From Siphonodentalium dalli (lineage: Eukaryota > Mollusca > Scaphopoda > Gadilida > Siphonodentaliidae), in NCBI GenBank assembly GCA_032622095.1, contig CP136063.1, positions 40,212,106 through 40,276,105 on the forward strand: 64,000 nucleotides of DNA. The letters run 5' to 3'. The notes under the pieces are model-generated. The model saw only the letters and a list, made by a program, of their open reading frames with translations, was not told the DNA's origin and made no database searches. Both the position numbers and the translations under genes were made by a program. Positions 26,201 to 35,236 of the stretch are shown piece after piece. Within the stretch, counting starts at the first letter, position 1. Each line of letters starts with the position of its first letter.

Positions 26201-26662
26201 GCGATAAAATATGCCTCACCTTTTTCAAAACAGTGTTACTGCGCTTTCGAAATAATTGTGACCTCTTGACGTTGTCTGTTTCCAAGCTTGGCTTTCTCAC
26301 CCCCGTGCATGTGTTTTCGATCTGCATGGTTGGCCTTTTAAATTTTTCCCCGGATTTGTACCTTTTTTCCTCTCTATTAACTTCTATTGATGTGGTTCGG
26401 CCGACTCGTCCTCGCTGTTCCCAGATTGGGTTTCGGAATCTGACGACTGGAAAAATATGTAGGCTTATAGCCAATTGCTATTTTCAGACCAAACATTCCA
26501 ATTCAGTAGAGTAATTTCTATTATTAAAATCATTAATTTTATTTCAATGTTGTGTTTACAATTGTTGACAAACTGCATTATCTATTAAACTACACTTTCA
26601 TTGCAGTAAACGTAGAGTTTGCGAGCACAGAAGATGATACTTGTGCGTCGATGGCGATGTAA
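20242..26662 (+). CDS. DUF6589-like protein of the 8.4-kb transposon (5 exons, one frame change)
   Basis: Exons: 20242-20387, 21367-23283, 25342-25522, 25761-26117 and 26607-26662, with GT-AG junctions, matching phases and a TAA stop, about 885 residues. The N-terminus has paired cysteines (CGC, then CSLC) that may bind zinc. The centre has LTCPVSGNVVTFFDNN, then the strongest block, PGLGHIEINIVRAVFKISWD, followed by HHKSWQILQI, DELLLPYIRDC, GGDFLLENKNRRTKMWVPPG and LDKLER. These resemble a lophotrochozoan multicopy family related to DUF6589. The frame must change between about 22354 and 22416, as the upstream frame runs to a stop at 22456 while conserved sequence (PPGKPTINMGDP) continues in another frame; this is an indel, unseen small intron or sequence error. 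It is the likely transposase by size and position, which is inference. Confidence 0.75.
20519..20657. mobile_element. Hairpin MITE fragment in intron 1
   Basis: 20519-20585 is a nearly perfect ~33-bp-arm hairpin (tgtggcttgttg...caacaagccaca) centred on ctctcggcgagag. It is followed by 'acccatagttttgctgtgg' and 'taagtggtcaattac', the terminal repeat also found in the MITEs at 45619-45788 and 58597-58731. It is a truncated or rearranged member of that family. Confidence 0.65.
23319..25200 (-). CDS. MADS-half plus PHD-finger gene, antisense within the transposon intron
   Basis: Minus-strand exons 24888-24998 (37 codons) and 23319-23828 (169 residues plus TGA) join in phase 0. The first encodes AWELSVAMGADVFVDV..., matching the AxELSxLTG half of a MADS domain, and equals in length the 111-nt MADS exon at 55088-55198. 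The second has a Ser/Pro/Thr-rich linker, then a PHD-like finger (CRVC...WVGC...C..WVHGYC...FFCHEH), an acidic patch and a basic tail. A tentative upstream exon ends near 25076 at AAA|GTAAAG (…VVPGRKIVQMERK), but it does not convincingly supply the DNA-contact half of MADS. The gene lies wholly within the 23284-25341 intron of the plus-strand gene. Confidence 0.65.
23917..23994. repeat. Inverted repeat, 18-bp perfect arms
   Basis: Arms ttggtctgaaacactaag (23917-23934) and its exact complement (23977-23994) enclose 42 bp that hold a smaller palindrome (tatcgtgata). It may be a small MITE or a cruciform-forming site in the MADS-PHD intron. Confidence 0.75.
24465..24537. repeat. Inverted repeat, ~20-bp arms
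   Basis: gctttgctatgtaaacaaaa (about 24469-24488) pairs with 'ttttgtttacataacaaagc' (about 24513-24532) with one mismatch. Unclassified hairpin, possibly a MITE relic. Confidence 0.65.
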
Positions 26663-26884
26663 CTAGTCAAAGTTCACCTATAAGTGTATGCAGGTCGCAG
26701 GATTTCCGGTGTAACGATATAAGATGTGTGAGTACATTTATCTATCTATCTTTTATCTCTGAATAATTCGTACGACATTCGTTCAAAGTGGCATATTGTT
26801 ATTAACAAATTAACTTGAAACAATGTAAGCCTACGTACCGATTTCATTTTCTGACAGCAATGCACGTCAATATGCGTTCTATAA

Positions 26885-26940
26885 AATTATGACCAAGCAC
26901 TGTTACGAGTATCATTATATTCACCACTGCTTGGTCATGT
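26885..26940. repeat. Inverted repeat downstream of the transposon gene
   Basis: atgaccaagcactg and cactgcttggtcat form ~13-bp arms around about 27 bp. It lies between the last exon and the right terminal repeat and could be a 3'-end or transposase-binding structure. Confidence 0.6.
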
Positions 26941-27255
26941 GACAGGTTAATGAGTTCGGGACACGGGTAATCGTGATAACGAGCTCATTTCATGGTCAAT
27001 CGTCACGCTTCCGAATTTGATCTTTGTTATTTTGTGATTGTCCGTGCGTGCTTCCATACTATTGTTCTCTTAACCATGAAAATAATGTGAATTTGCGAAA
27101 TACTATCCTCCAATCAAATTTCTTGCAACCAAAAGCTTACCTTGACCTTTGTAAACAGCTTGTCTTCAAAAAATGACGTGGCCGGCCATCACCTGAATTG
27201 CGCTACTAACTTCATCTAGGAAGAATATATGAAGCTTAATTATCGGCTGTCATTA

Positions 27256-27480
27256 AACACCAATTAAAAGGATTACCGCCGTTGCGAGTAGGTGAGACAA
27301 TGGTGGTTTTTAAAGCGCTCTAATGCGTCGTAAATGATGGGTTGAAAACTGAATTGCGCATTGTCGCGGCACCTGGCAAAGTCAGGTGTGCGTTGTCAAA
27401 ACACATTAAAACGAGAGATCGAACTGGCTTACTGAGCCCGATTTCGCTAGTAAGCCAATTTTGCATCTTTGCCCGACCTG
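27256..27480 (-). repeat. Right terminal inverted repeat of the 8.4-kb element
   Basis: Reverse complement of 19079-19303, equal in length, with one visible difference (ccc versus ctc near 27340). It ends GCCCGACCTG, followed by the gtaaa target duplication. Confidence 0.9.
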
Positions 27481-27485
27481 GTAAA

Positions 27486-27995
27486 TGGTTGAAAAAAACC
27501 TTTTGTTTCTTCCTAATAGTTGGAAGAATCTTTAGTAAGACGAACACTGTAAGTAAAGGTAGTGTTAATTATATGTGTATGAACGCGCGACGGTTAATTA
27601 ACGCCGATAGGGTAAATAGTATTACAACGAAAGAAATTCCAATTTCCTCACTGGATATTTAATCTACTTCCGATTTCTAGTTATAAACCTGTTCATTTAT
27701 TTACAACAACGGTCACATCATTCTTATGAAAAAGGTACATAAAACTACCAAAACCTGTGGTTTGACTAAAACGCTATTAACAAGAGTTTGTTTACAAAAT
27801 GAGCACACTAGATGACCCGTACATGCTGTAAATTTATGATAGAAAAAAATCAATTTCTTCCATCTAAAACATGATTACGTGCTGGACTCAATCAGTTTAA
27901 GAATATATAAGTATTACACACATACACACGAAGTCTCAAAACAAAATTGTTGCATAAAATTTCTGGTCTCTGTTAACGATAACCAGTATTGTTCG
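27486..27995. other. Repeat-derived spacer with an element X fragment
   Basis: 27681-27765 is the reverse complement of about 13960-14045 (element X). The last ~50 bp ('ttctggtctctgttaac' through 'attgttcgtta') match the left edge of the palindromic MITE at 33970-34020. No gene recognised. Confidence 0.55.
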
Positions 27996-27998
27996 TTA

Positions 27999-30900
27999 TA
28001 GTCCAGACGCCAAGTCTGAAAAGGTCGCTATTTTAGGAGTTAGTTCAACCGGTCACCAAGAAAATTTCCACGTGTTGCCTGTTGTGGGGGACTACAGTGC
28101 GGTCCATGCAAGGATGGATGTAATTTCTGAAAGTGTTGCAATTTTTTTCTACTCATGGTTTTTAATTGAATTAAGCTTAAAATTACCATAAACTGAAAAA
28201 TCAAACTACAGATGACAGTTTATGTCATGTTGGCATTAGTATCCTCCAAAATCTTAGTAATAGATATATTATTCCACATCGCCACACAAGATTTTGGAAA
28301 ATAAATACTATTTTCGAAAAAAAATGATGTAAGGGTTTTGTTTTGGCTAATATTTGCTTTCGTTTAAATTTATTTCTGAAACTGATGGCACACCGCTTGT
28401 AATATCCCCAATGAATTCATTGTGTTAAAGCGTTATAATTTTTTACAATAAACTGGGAAGTCAAATTGCCAGATAAAATCTTCAGATAGTGCCTTGAATG
28501 ATTATTTTTTGTAAAAGATATAACCCTCCCCCCCCCCCCCTAAAATTAAAAAAATGTCACTTTTTCAGTTTCGTTAATAAGACACTTGTTCTGTAATATA
28601 ACAATGGAAATACACCCGTACCCGATCGTACCGTGCACACAATGTCACCGGAGGGTCAGATTAGTACCGAGATGTAGCTTTAAGCCAAACCTTTGGATTG
28701 CAAATAAATATTCAAGACGGCCTCCAGATCCAATAAGCGAAATCAGACCATACGGATGTGATCAATTTATATTTAGTTGCAGGACTTAAAACCCAAGTTT
28801 GAATAACTTCTGTATGTCTAAAAGTTCATACAACAACTGACAAAAGTTAACTTTCATAGTTTCGTAAAGTAATATAATCCTGAGTTATAGGAATTTTCAT
28901 GTACAACAAGCACTGAACTGGCAATATTATTTTGTTTTGTGAAAAAGTTATTTTTCGCCATCATTCATTGTTATCAGCTTAAAATAACCATAAACCGAAA
29001 ACTCGAACTAGCTATGACAAGTTATGGCTTTATGGCATTACTAATCATCATTATGTTAAAATAAAGATTAAATATGTCGTAGCTACAATACAATCTCGAA
29101 TAGTTAGAAAAATACGCAACGAAGTGCATTTTTAGGGCTAAAATCAGCTTTCGATTCATTGATGTTTTCTAACTGATACTGCCCGCTTTCTAATTTTTCG
29201 GAAAATTCCTGGTATCAAACCGTAATAATTTGCTGCATTTAACTGGAAATTACAGTGATTCAATTGAAATGGAGACAAGTCCTCTCAAATTAATACCCGT
29301 TGCCAAAAAGTGTAAAGTTTCGTTGAATTTCAAACGGTGTTTAATATGTCAGAAATTAAAAGATGAGAATCTGCGGAAAGCTTCCGAATCTTGTTTGGAA
29401 TCGTTTTCAGTTGCTCTGGATGTTCGTCGATCATCATCTGTGTCTGACTTACCAGCGTAGTTATCGACATTCCATGAAGATCTCAACATAAGTTTGCATA
29501 AGAGTTGTTTCTCCAATCTCCAGTTTCACAAGTTGTTCGAATTTCAGATCAAACAGCCCACATCCTCGACTGTTGATCAGACAAATCCAAAAGTTACAAG
29601 AGAATATTTCGACTTCAAAACTAGATATATTATATGCACAAATTTGTTTCACTTGGGAGTAAAGACATTAGTTCGGGTCAGTACATTTACATTTTTCGAA
29701 ACTATCGAACGATGTGCGAAGGAAAAGGAGGATGACATGATGCTACGGCGTGTTGGGTGTGACTTTTCGAAGTTGATAGCACTTGAGGCAATATATCACA
29801 GGTTGTGTCATAGTAAATATCTGCTGGAGACCACCGACTCTAGTATCACGATTACCCCACACGATGTTGCACTGGAACATTTGATGAGTGATATTCTCCC
29901 GACTTAGAAAAGGGTGTCACATATGATATGGTCATATACTATCAAAGTTCCTGGAAATATTACGACAAATAGGCAACACTAAACAGAAACTGAAGGAACA
30001 GATTGAAAAGATTTACTCTGACAAAGTGTTTTTTATTGATAAATCACGGACTAAACCTGAACTCGCGATCAGTAAATCCCTTAATATACATAATGCCATC
30101 AATGTCACAGCAAACACCAGGGTTATGATCAAGGAACTGTTATCGTCCAGTATTACAGATGCTTTGGAACAAATTGAGAGAGAAGGACTGATAGTGCCAA
30201 ACAATTTGACATATGGGGCAGTGACACGAGGCGCTGGTGATAATTTCAACAGAGCGACAGAATATGTAGGTGGATATCACCACGACGTGGTGAATCTGGT
30301 GTTATATCAGGCCACTGACCTCAGTGCTTCGGTGTTATGCCAAAAAAGTATGAACGCCAACCAGAAACCCATATCCCATTTGGTAATACTATTCGTGTGT
30401 GTCCTAATCTCGGAGGAAAGCAACCGGGCCCAGTGCATCTAACTGGAAAATGCGCATCCGTTGGTTCAACGTGTGTTCCAAAGTACATGAATCCACGAGA
30501 TTGGTAGACAAAAGCTATGTTCTCTTACGCACAATACCGACTAAGTTATTCAATGTACATTTTGAGAGAGGTGAATCGGAATATGTTCCTGGCTGGAGTG
30601 TATATCACGCTAGTGTCACTAATCGAATCAACGTGACGAAGACTAACATTGGATGTTGTCCTACTGGTTCAACGACTGATTTTGAAACAGTATATACAAC
30701 GACGAAACGGTTCCAGAATTTGTTCAGGATTTGTATTATGTAGCATACGACGAAGCAATATACTGCAAGGCTCAGATGATTAAATGTATGAAACCTGGTG
30801 AATTTGATAACGACGATGGGAGGGATGCCCAGTGCTATGAATTGGCTTCGAACACATTCTTATATAAGCTGGGTGCATGGTGACGCCACTGTGAACCGGA

Positions 30901-33628
30901 TTGTATACGGAAAGTCATATAAGCGTGGAGTAGTTCGTTTGAATAAGCTGATGAACGAAGCATTTGGACAGTTGAGGGGGAAGTCGTTTTTAGACTGGCT
31001 TAGTTGCAACGAAGTACACATTGAACCGCCGCATCTGATTGACCATATTCTCGAAAAGGCCGATAGAGTGATGACGAAGTTCAGAGACTTGAAAGAGGAG
31101 AGCAGGCAAAGCTTGCAGACAAGTGTTGACGAATTCCAACCAGCCGCAGAGCTTCTTTTAGAATAGTTTGACAAGTTCGTAGAGCATGACAGGAAAGTAT
31201 CAAAACAGATATTTTCTAGGGACAACTATGTCTATGATCTCTCACAATTGTTCCTTGATTACATTGCTGCTAAGTGCGATTGCAGTGGGTTGCTTGAAAT
31301 GGAGACACTAGCAGAAATGATTACTCTGGATTTCATGTGTAGACATGTAAACTACTCCCGGTGGGGCATAGTCAATGTAGCGGATTCGAGACTAATGTTC
31401 GAGAAGAAACTGCATATAGCATTCGTCGTTTTTCAGAAAGACACTTCTGTTCATCACACATGCAAGCCTTTCTCTGAAGTTTGGCATGATATTGCTATAG
31501 AACAATCGATAAATATGGACTATGGTAAATATCGGGATTTGTGTTGCCAGACTGCAGCTCTAAACCGGCTCTATCTCACGGCCCATTCAAAATCCCCAGT
31601 TGCGTTGCAAACTTTGGAAATGAGTGGACTGCATGACGCGAACAGAACTCCACAAAATAAACATGGTCAACTTCTTTTTCAATAATTGGTCCCTAAAGAT
31701 ACCATTGTTATTGTCACATGACCAGCAAGTGTTTCTTGCGGGTGGATTTCCAGATTCAAAGAAAGCAATTTTTTTATCAAATGATGGTTGCGGTTGGTCT
31801 GACCGCGAAGAATGTTCGTACACATGGGGCGTGCAGCAAGTGAACTGCAAGTTGAAATATTCATTGTGTGGAGTGGTGACTCAGACGTTCTGGCGATGTG
31901 CACAATGTGTTGTGTACTACTAGGTATACGAGAGTTATTCTTCCTAATTGGTGCAAACGACGTCGATATATCCCAGTGCATGATTGTGCGAAGGTTTTTG
32001 GCAAGGACATGTCACTGATTATTCCAGCAGTTCATGCATTGAGCAGATGCGATTCGATAAGCGCATTCAGTTCTATTTGGAAATTGATATGGTTCAGAAC
32101 ATTGAAAGATCACCCAGAACTTATCCCGGCTTTTACGCAGATGGTGAGGACCCGACTTGCATTCCGAATCATGTGAGGGAAACAGGTGTGTGTCTTGTTC
32201 CTTTGGTTTATTCCAACCGTAATTCGACACCACTGGATGACTTGCGCTACGAATTGTTCAGCAAGAAGAACGTGAGAAGCGACAAACTCACACCGACTAT
32301 GGAATCATTCAGATTGTACCTAAACGCGTTAAATATCAAACGTATATATGGACTCATGCTCTTGTCCCAATGTTGTTGCTGCCATCACCACGACTCAATG
32401 GCTGGATACTTAATAATTATAATGGGCACCTTGTTCCGAAAACGATGTCACTCGCTCCAGCTCCGACTGCCGTTCTCGAACTCACAATCTGCAAGTGCAA
32501 GTCCGATTGCAGTACAAGACGCTGCCGTTGCAGGAAAGAGGATGTTCAATGCACCGATGCATGTGGCTGCGATCAAGAACTTTGTGACAATAACTGTACG
32601 AGTGACGGAGAAGTGAGCAATGAGAAAAGTTTATAGCATACCCAACTTTCTTTATTGCGTACCAATTAGTAATTTGCACATGTTATTTTACTTAGTGGCG
32701 AAAAATAACATTTTTCCCAAAAACCAAATGATTATATTGCCAGTTCAGTGCTTGTTGTGAATGTAAATTTTTACAACTCAGGATTATATCACCTTAAAAA
32801 TCTATGGAGGTTAACTTTTTCAGTTGCTGTGTGAACTTTTAGACATACAGAAGTTGTTCAAACTTGACCTTTATGTCCTGTAACTAAATATAATATGATC
32901 ACATCCGTATGGTCTGATTTAAATTATTGAATGATGGGAGCCGTCTTGAATATTTATATGCAATCACTAGTTTTAGCTCAAAGCTACAACTCGGTACTAA
33001 TTTGACCCTCCCGTGACATTGTAACAACGGTAAGATCGGTTACGGGTGTATTTCCATTGTAATATTACATAACAAGCGTCTTATTATCAAAACTGCCAAA
33101 AATGACAATTTTCTAATTTTAGGGGGGAGGTTTATATTTTTTACAAAAAATAATCATTCAAGGCATTATCCAAAGTTTTGTTCTGGCAATTTGACTTCCC
33201 AGTTTGTCGTAGAAAATTATTACGCTTTAATATTCGGAATTAACTAGGGAAATTACAAGCTGTGTGTTATCAGTTTCAGAAATAAATTGAAACGAAAGCA
33301 AATATTTGCCCAAAAAACGCACTTAAATAAATTTTTTTCGAAAATAGTATTTATTTTACAAAATCTTGTGTGGGGATGTGAAATAATATCTCTATTCCTA
33401 ACATTTTAAAGGGAAATAATGCCAATATGTCATCTGTAGTTTGAAATATCAGTTTATGGTTATTTTAAGCTTTATTCAATCAAAAACCATGAAAAAAAAA
33501 AAAAAAATTGCAACACTTTCAGAAATTACGTCCACCCTTTATACATGAACCGCAATGTAGTTCACCACAACAGGCAATAGGCGGAAATTTTCTTGGTGGC
33601 CGGTTGAACAGAATCTAAAAAAAAACTA
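27999..33628. mobile_element. Academ-like DNA transposon, copy 1 (5.6 kb)
   Basis: The element begins TAGTCCAGACGCCAAG. Its two ends are long inverted repeats of about 1 kb (27999 to ~28990 against ~32650 to 33628), sharing for example the 'caaccggtcaccaagaaaa' / 'ttttcttggtggccggttg' segment. TTA flanks it at 27996-27998 and 33629-33631. The extreme right end has lost about 15 bp, leaving only 'acta'. A 3-bp duplication plus an XPG/PIN-like GCD motif fit the Academ superfamily; this assignment is inference from remembered family features. Confidence 0.75.
29269..32636 (+). pseudogene. Degraded XPG/PIN-like and CXC-domain protein of transposon copy 1
   Basis: Conserved coding sequence runs through several frames with stops (for example at 29458 and 29905). 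In order: a Cys-pair N-terminus (FKRCLICQKLKDE), CFSNLQFHK, the YHRLCHSKYL box, FIDKSRTKPELAISKSLNI, PGWSVYHASVTN, IGCCPT...TDFETVYTTTKRF, GGMPSAMNWLR, then DSDVLAM and HALSRCDSISAFSS. The last two correspond to the acidic and GCDTTSAF-like motifs of a multicopy invertebrate family that I take as XPG/PIN-like. The C-terminus keeps a CXC (tesmin/TSO1-like) cluster, CKCKSDCSTRRCRCR...CGCDQELC. In this copy the usual GCD glycine is Arg. The start at 29269 is the first Met shared by all three copies. Confidence 0.7.
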
Positions 33629-33631
33629 TTA

Positions 33632-33990
33632 GCTGAACACCTTTAAAATTGTATTATCTCTTAAATAACAAATTTTAAATAGTTGCGTGGGTATAAAATA
33701 ATAGATATGAACCGAAGACCCCTGTCCGAAAATGTTTCTATCAACTAATATTTATTTTATTTCGAATATTAAATCGAGACCTTTCATGTGTCTATGTTTA
33801 GAACAGACCATTCGGATGATATATATTGCGATATAGAGCACTGGGCTATTCGTATGGCTACGCGCCGAAAGTCAAATGTCCCAGATTGTTTGTTTGTTTT
33901 GTTTTGTTCCACATATATAAGCGACAATGAGTATACTTAACATTTATTTGTCAAAACATTGTACAATAAAATTTCTGGTCTCTGTTAATA
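33632..33990. repeat. Dispersed repeat shared with 41741-41975
   Basis: About 220 bp, from 'aaatagttgcgtgggtata' to 'gagcactgggct', recurs in direct orientation at 41775-41960 with a few differences. The left edge continues the palindromic MITE sequence into which transposon copy 1 inserted. Confidence 0.7.
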
Positions 33991-33994
33991 GTAA

Positions 33995-34558
33995 TCACTA
34001 TTGTTTATTAGCTGAACAAACACACCTGTTTAGACCAGAACATATTCGATATAAAATTAATATTAATCGACAGAAGCATTTCCGAACAGGAGTCTTCGAT
34101 TCAAATCTAATATTTTATACCCCGGTAACTATATAATACATGTTTAAAAAGAGATAACCCACCTTTAAAATTTTGAAAAAGAACAGTTTTATCGACATAA
34201 ATCGATTCAAATGGGAAATCCCATGTTAAATTTTTTGTTTCTTTTTCCGTTTTTTTATGTTTAAAAAATCTATTTCTCGAGTCCGAAAGCTTATTTCTTG
34301 TACAATCAAGTTATTTAAAGATCGGATATGTATATTAAACATTCATTCATAGTCCGAACCTCATAACTTGGATATTAGTCGTTTTATTAATGGTGGATTA
34401 TCTCTTTGTAAACATGTATTATATATTTAACAGGGTATAAAATATTAGATACAAATCGAAAACTCCTGTTCGGAATTGTTTCTATTGATTAATTTTAATT
34501 TTATTTCGAAAATGTTATGGTCTAAAAAGGTGTTTGTTTAGCTAACGAACAATAGTAG
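33995..34558. mobile_element. Palindromic MITE with ~170-bp inverted repeats
   Basis: The left arm (33995 to ~34165, starting actattgtttattagctga) and right arm (~34387-34558, ending gctaacgaacaatagt) are imperfect inverted copies. Pieces of the same family occur at 27950-27998/33629-33660, 56542-56620, 59840-59910 and 63901-64000. No transposase is present. Confidence 0.75.
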
Positions 34559-34569
34559 TTCGATTCCCA

Positions 34570-34675
34570 ATGCCTATGGATGATTGGACCCTCCTCGATG
34601 AATATATTGATGAGGCTATATACATCTCCCAGAGCATAATACTACTAGGGGGTTTTAATTCAAATTATCTTAAAC
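34570..34675. repeat. Repeat shared with 63793-63890
   Basis: 'gattggaccctcctcgatga' through 'actaggggg ttttaattcaa' recurs near the right end of the window, where it directly follows two diverged minisatellite monomers. The rest of the 34560-35233 spacer shows no gene. Confidence 0.7.
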
Positions 34676-35045
34676 TGAACTAAACTGAAGTTATTGGTAA
34701 TTCAAAGTATACATATTGCACATAATAACAACGGGGCTCTGTGGAAGGCTTATGAATGAGAGACCTATAATAGAATAATAACAACGAATATTAACTGACT
34801 GAAGGTAGGTGCTCTATTTAGGAGTGAGATGGGCAGGGTGGAGCGATGACACGGTGTGCATAATATTTTTAGGAGATGCTAATAAAGTATATATATCAAT
34901 TTAAATCCAAGAACAATTTAATATGTTTTAATCAGTGGACCTCATTTCGATTGAGACATGTGAGAGTTTAGATTATGCGTACCTATTTAAATTATATAGA
35001 GAAGATCGTTAATACGGTTTAGTTTATTATACTCGTTTTCTTACA

Positions 35046-35107
35046 AGGTAATCTTTTAAGTAGTTGAGGTATTCTGGGTTGTCTTTTAAGTAGTTGAGGT
35101 ATTCTGG
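35046..35107. repeat. Two-copy 30-bp tandem repeat
   Basis: 'tcttttaagtagttgaggta' followed by ttctgg occurs twice in direct succession. Confidence 0.75.
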
Positions 35108-35236
35108 GATACTAATGTAAATGCATAATGTGCAGTCTCAGGTGAGGCTATTCCATAATTATCGTACTTTGTTTGATTTTGCACTTTTTTAGTTTAGTCC
35201 TTTTGAATTTCTAATAAATATTACATTTTGTTTATG

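Larger units (their letters stand above)
19079..27480. mobile_element. Candidate 8.4-kb DNA transposon with 225-bp TIRs and 5-bp TSD
   Basis: The left end (19079-19303) and right end (27256-27480) are inverted repeats of equal length. By eye they show one mismatch in 225 bp. The termini read CAGGTCGGGCAAAG...CTTTGCCCGACCTG. The flanks are gtaaa at 19074-19078 and gtaaa at 27481-27485, a perfect 5-bp target duplication. Inside are a five-exon DUF6589-like gene (20242-26662, plus) and an antisense MADS-half/PHD gene (23319 to ~25200). The termini together with a 5-bp duplication match no superfamily I can name: Transib/ProtoRAG share the 5-bp length but not this gene content. Near-identity of the repeats implies recent insertion. 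Confidence 0.85.

Noticed and set aside
19079-27480. Assignment of the 8.4-kb element to Transib/ProtoRAG because of the 5-bp duplication
   Set aside because: The termini do not begin with the CAC-type heptamer and no RAG1-like core is recognisable in the encoded protein.
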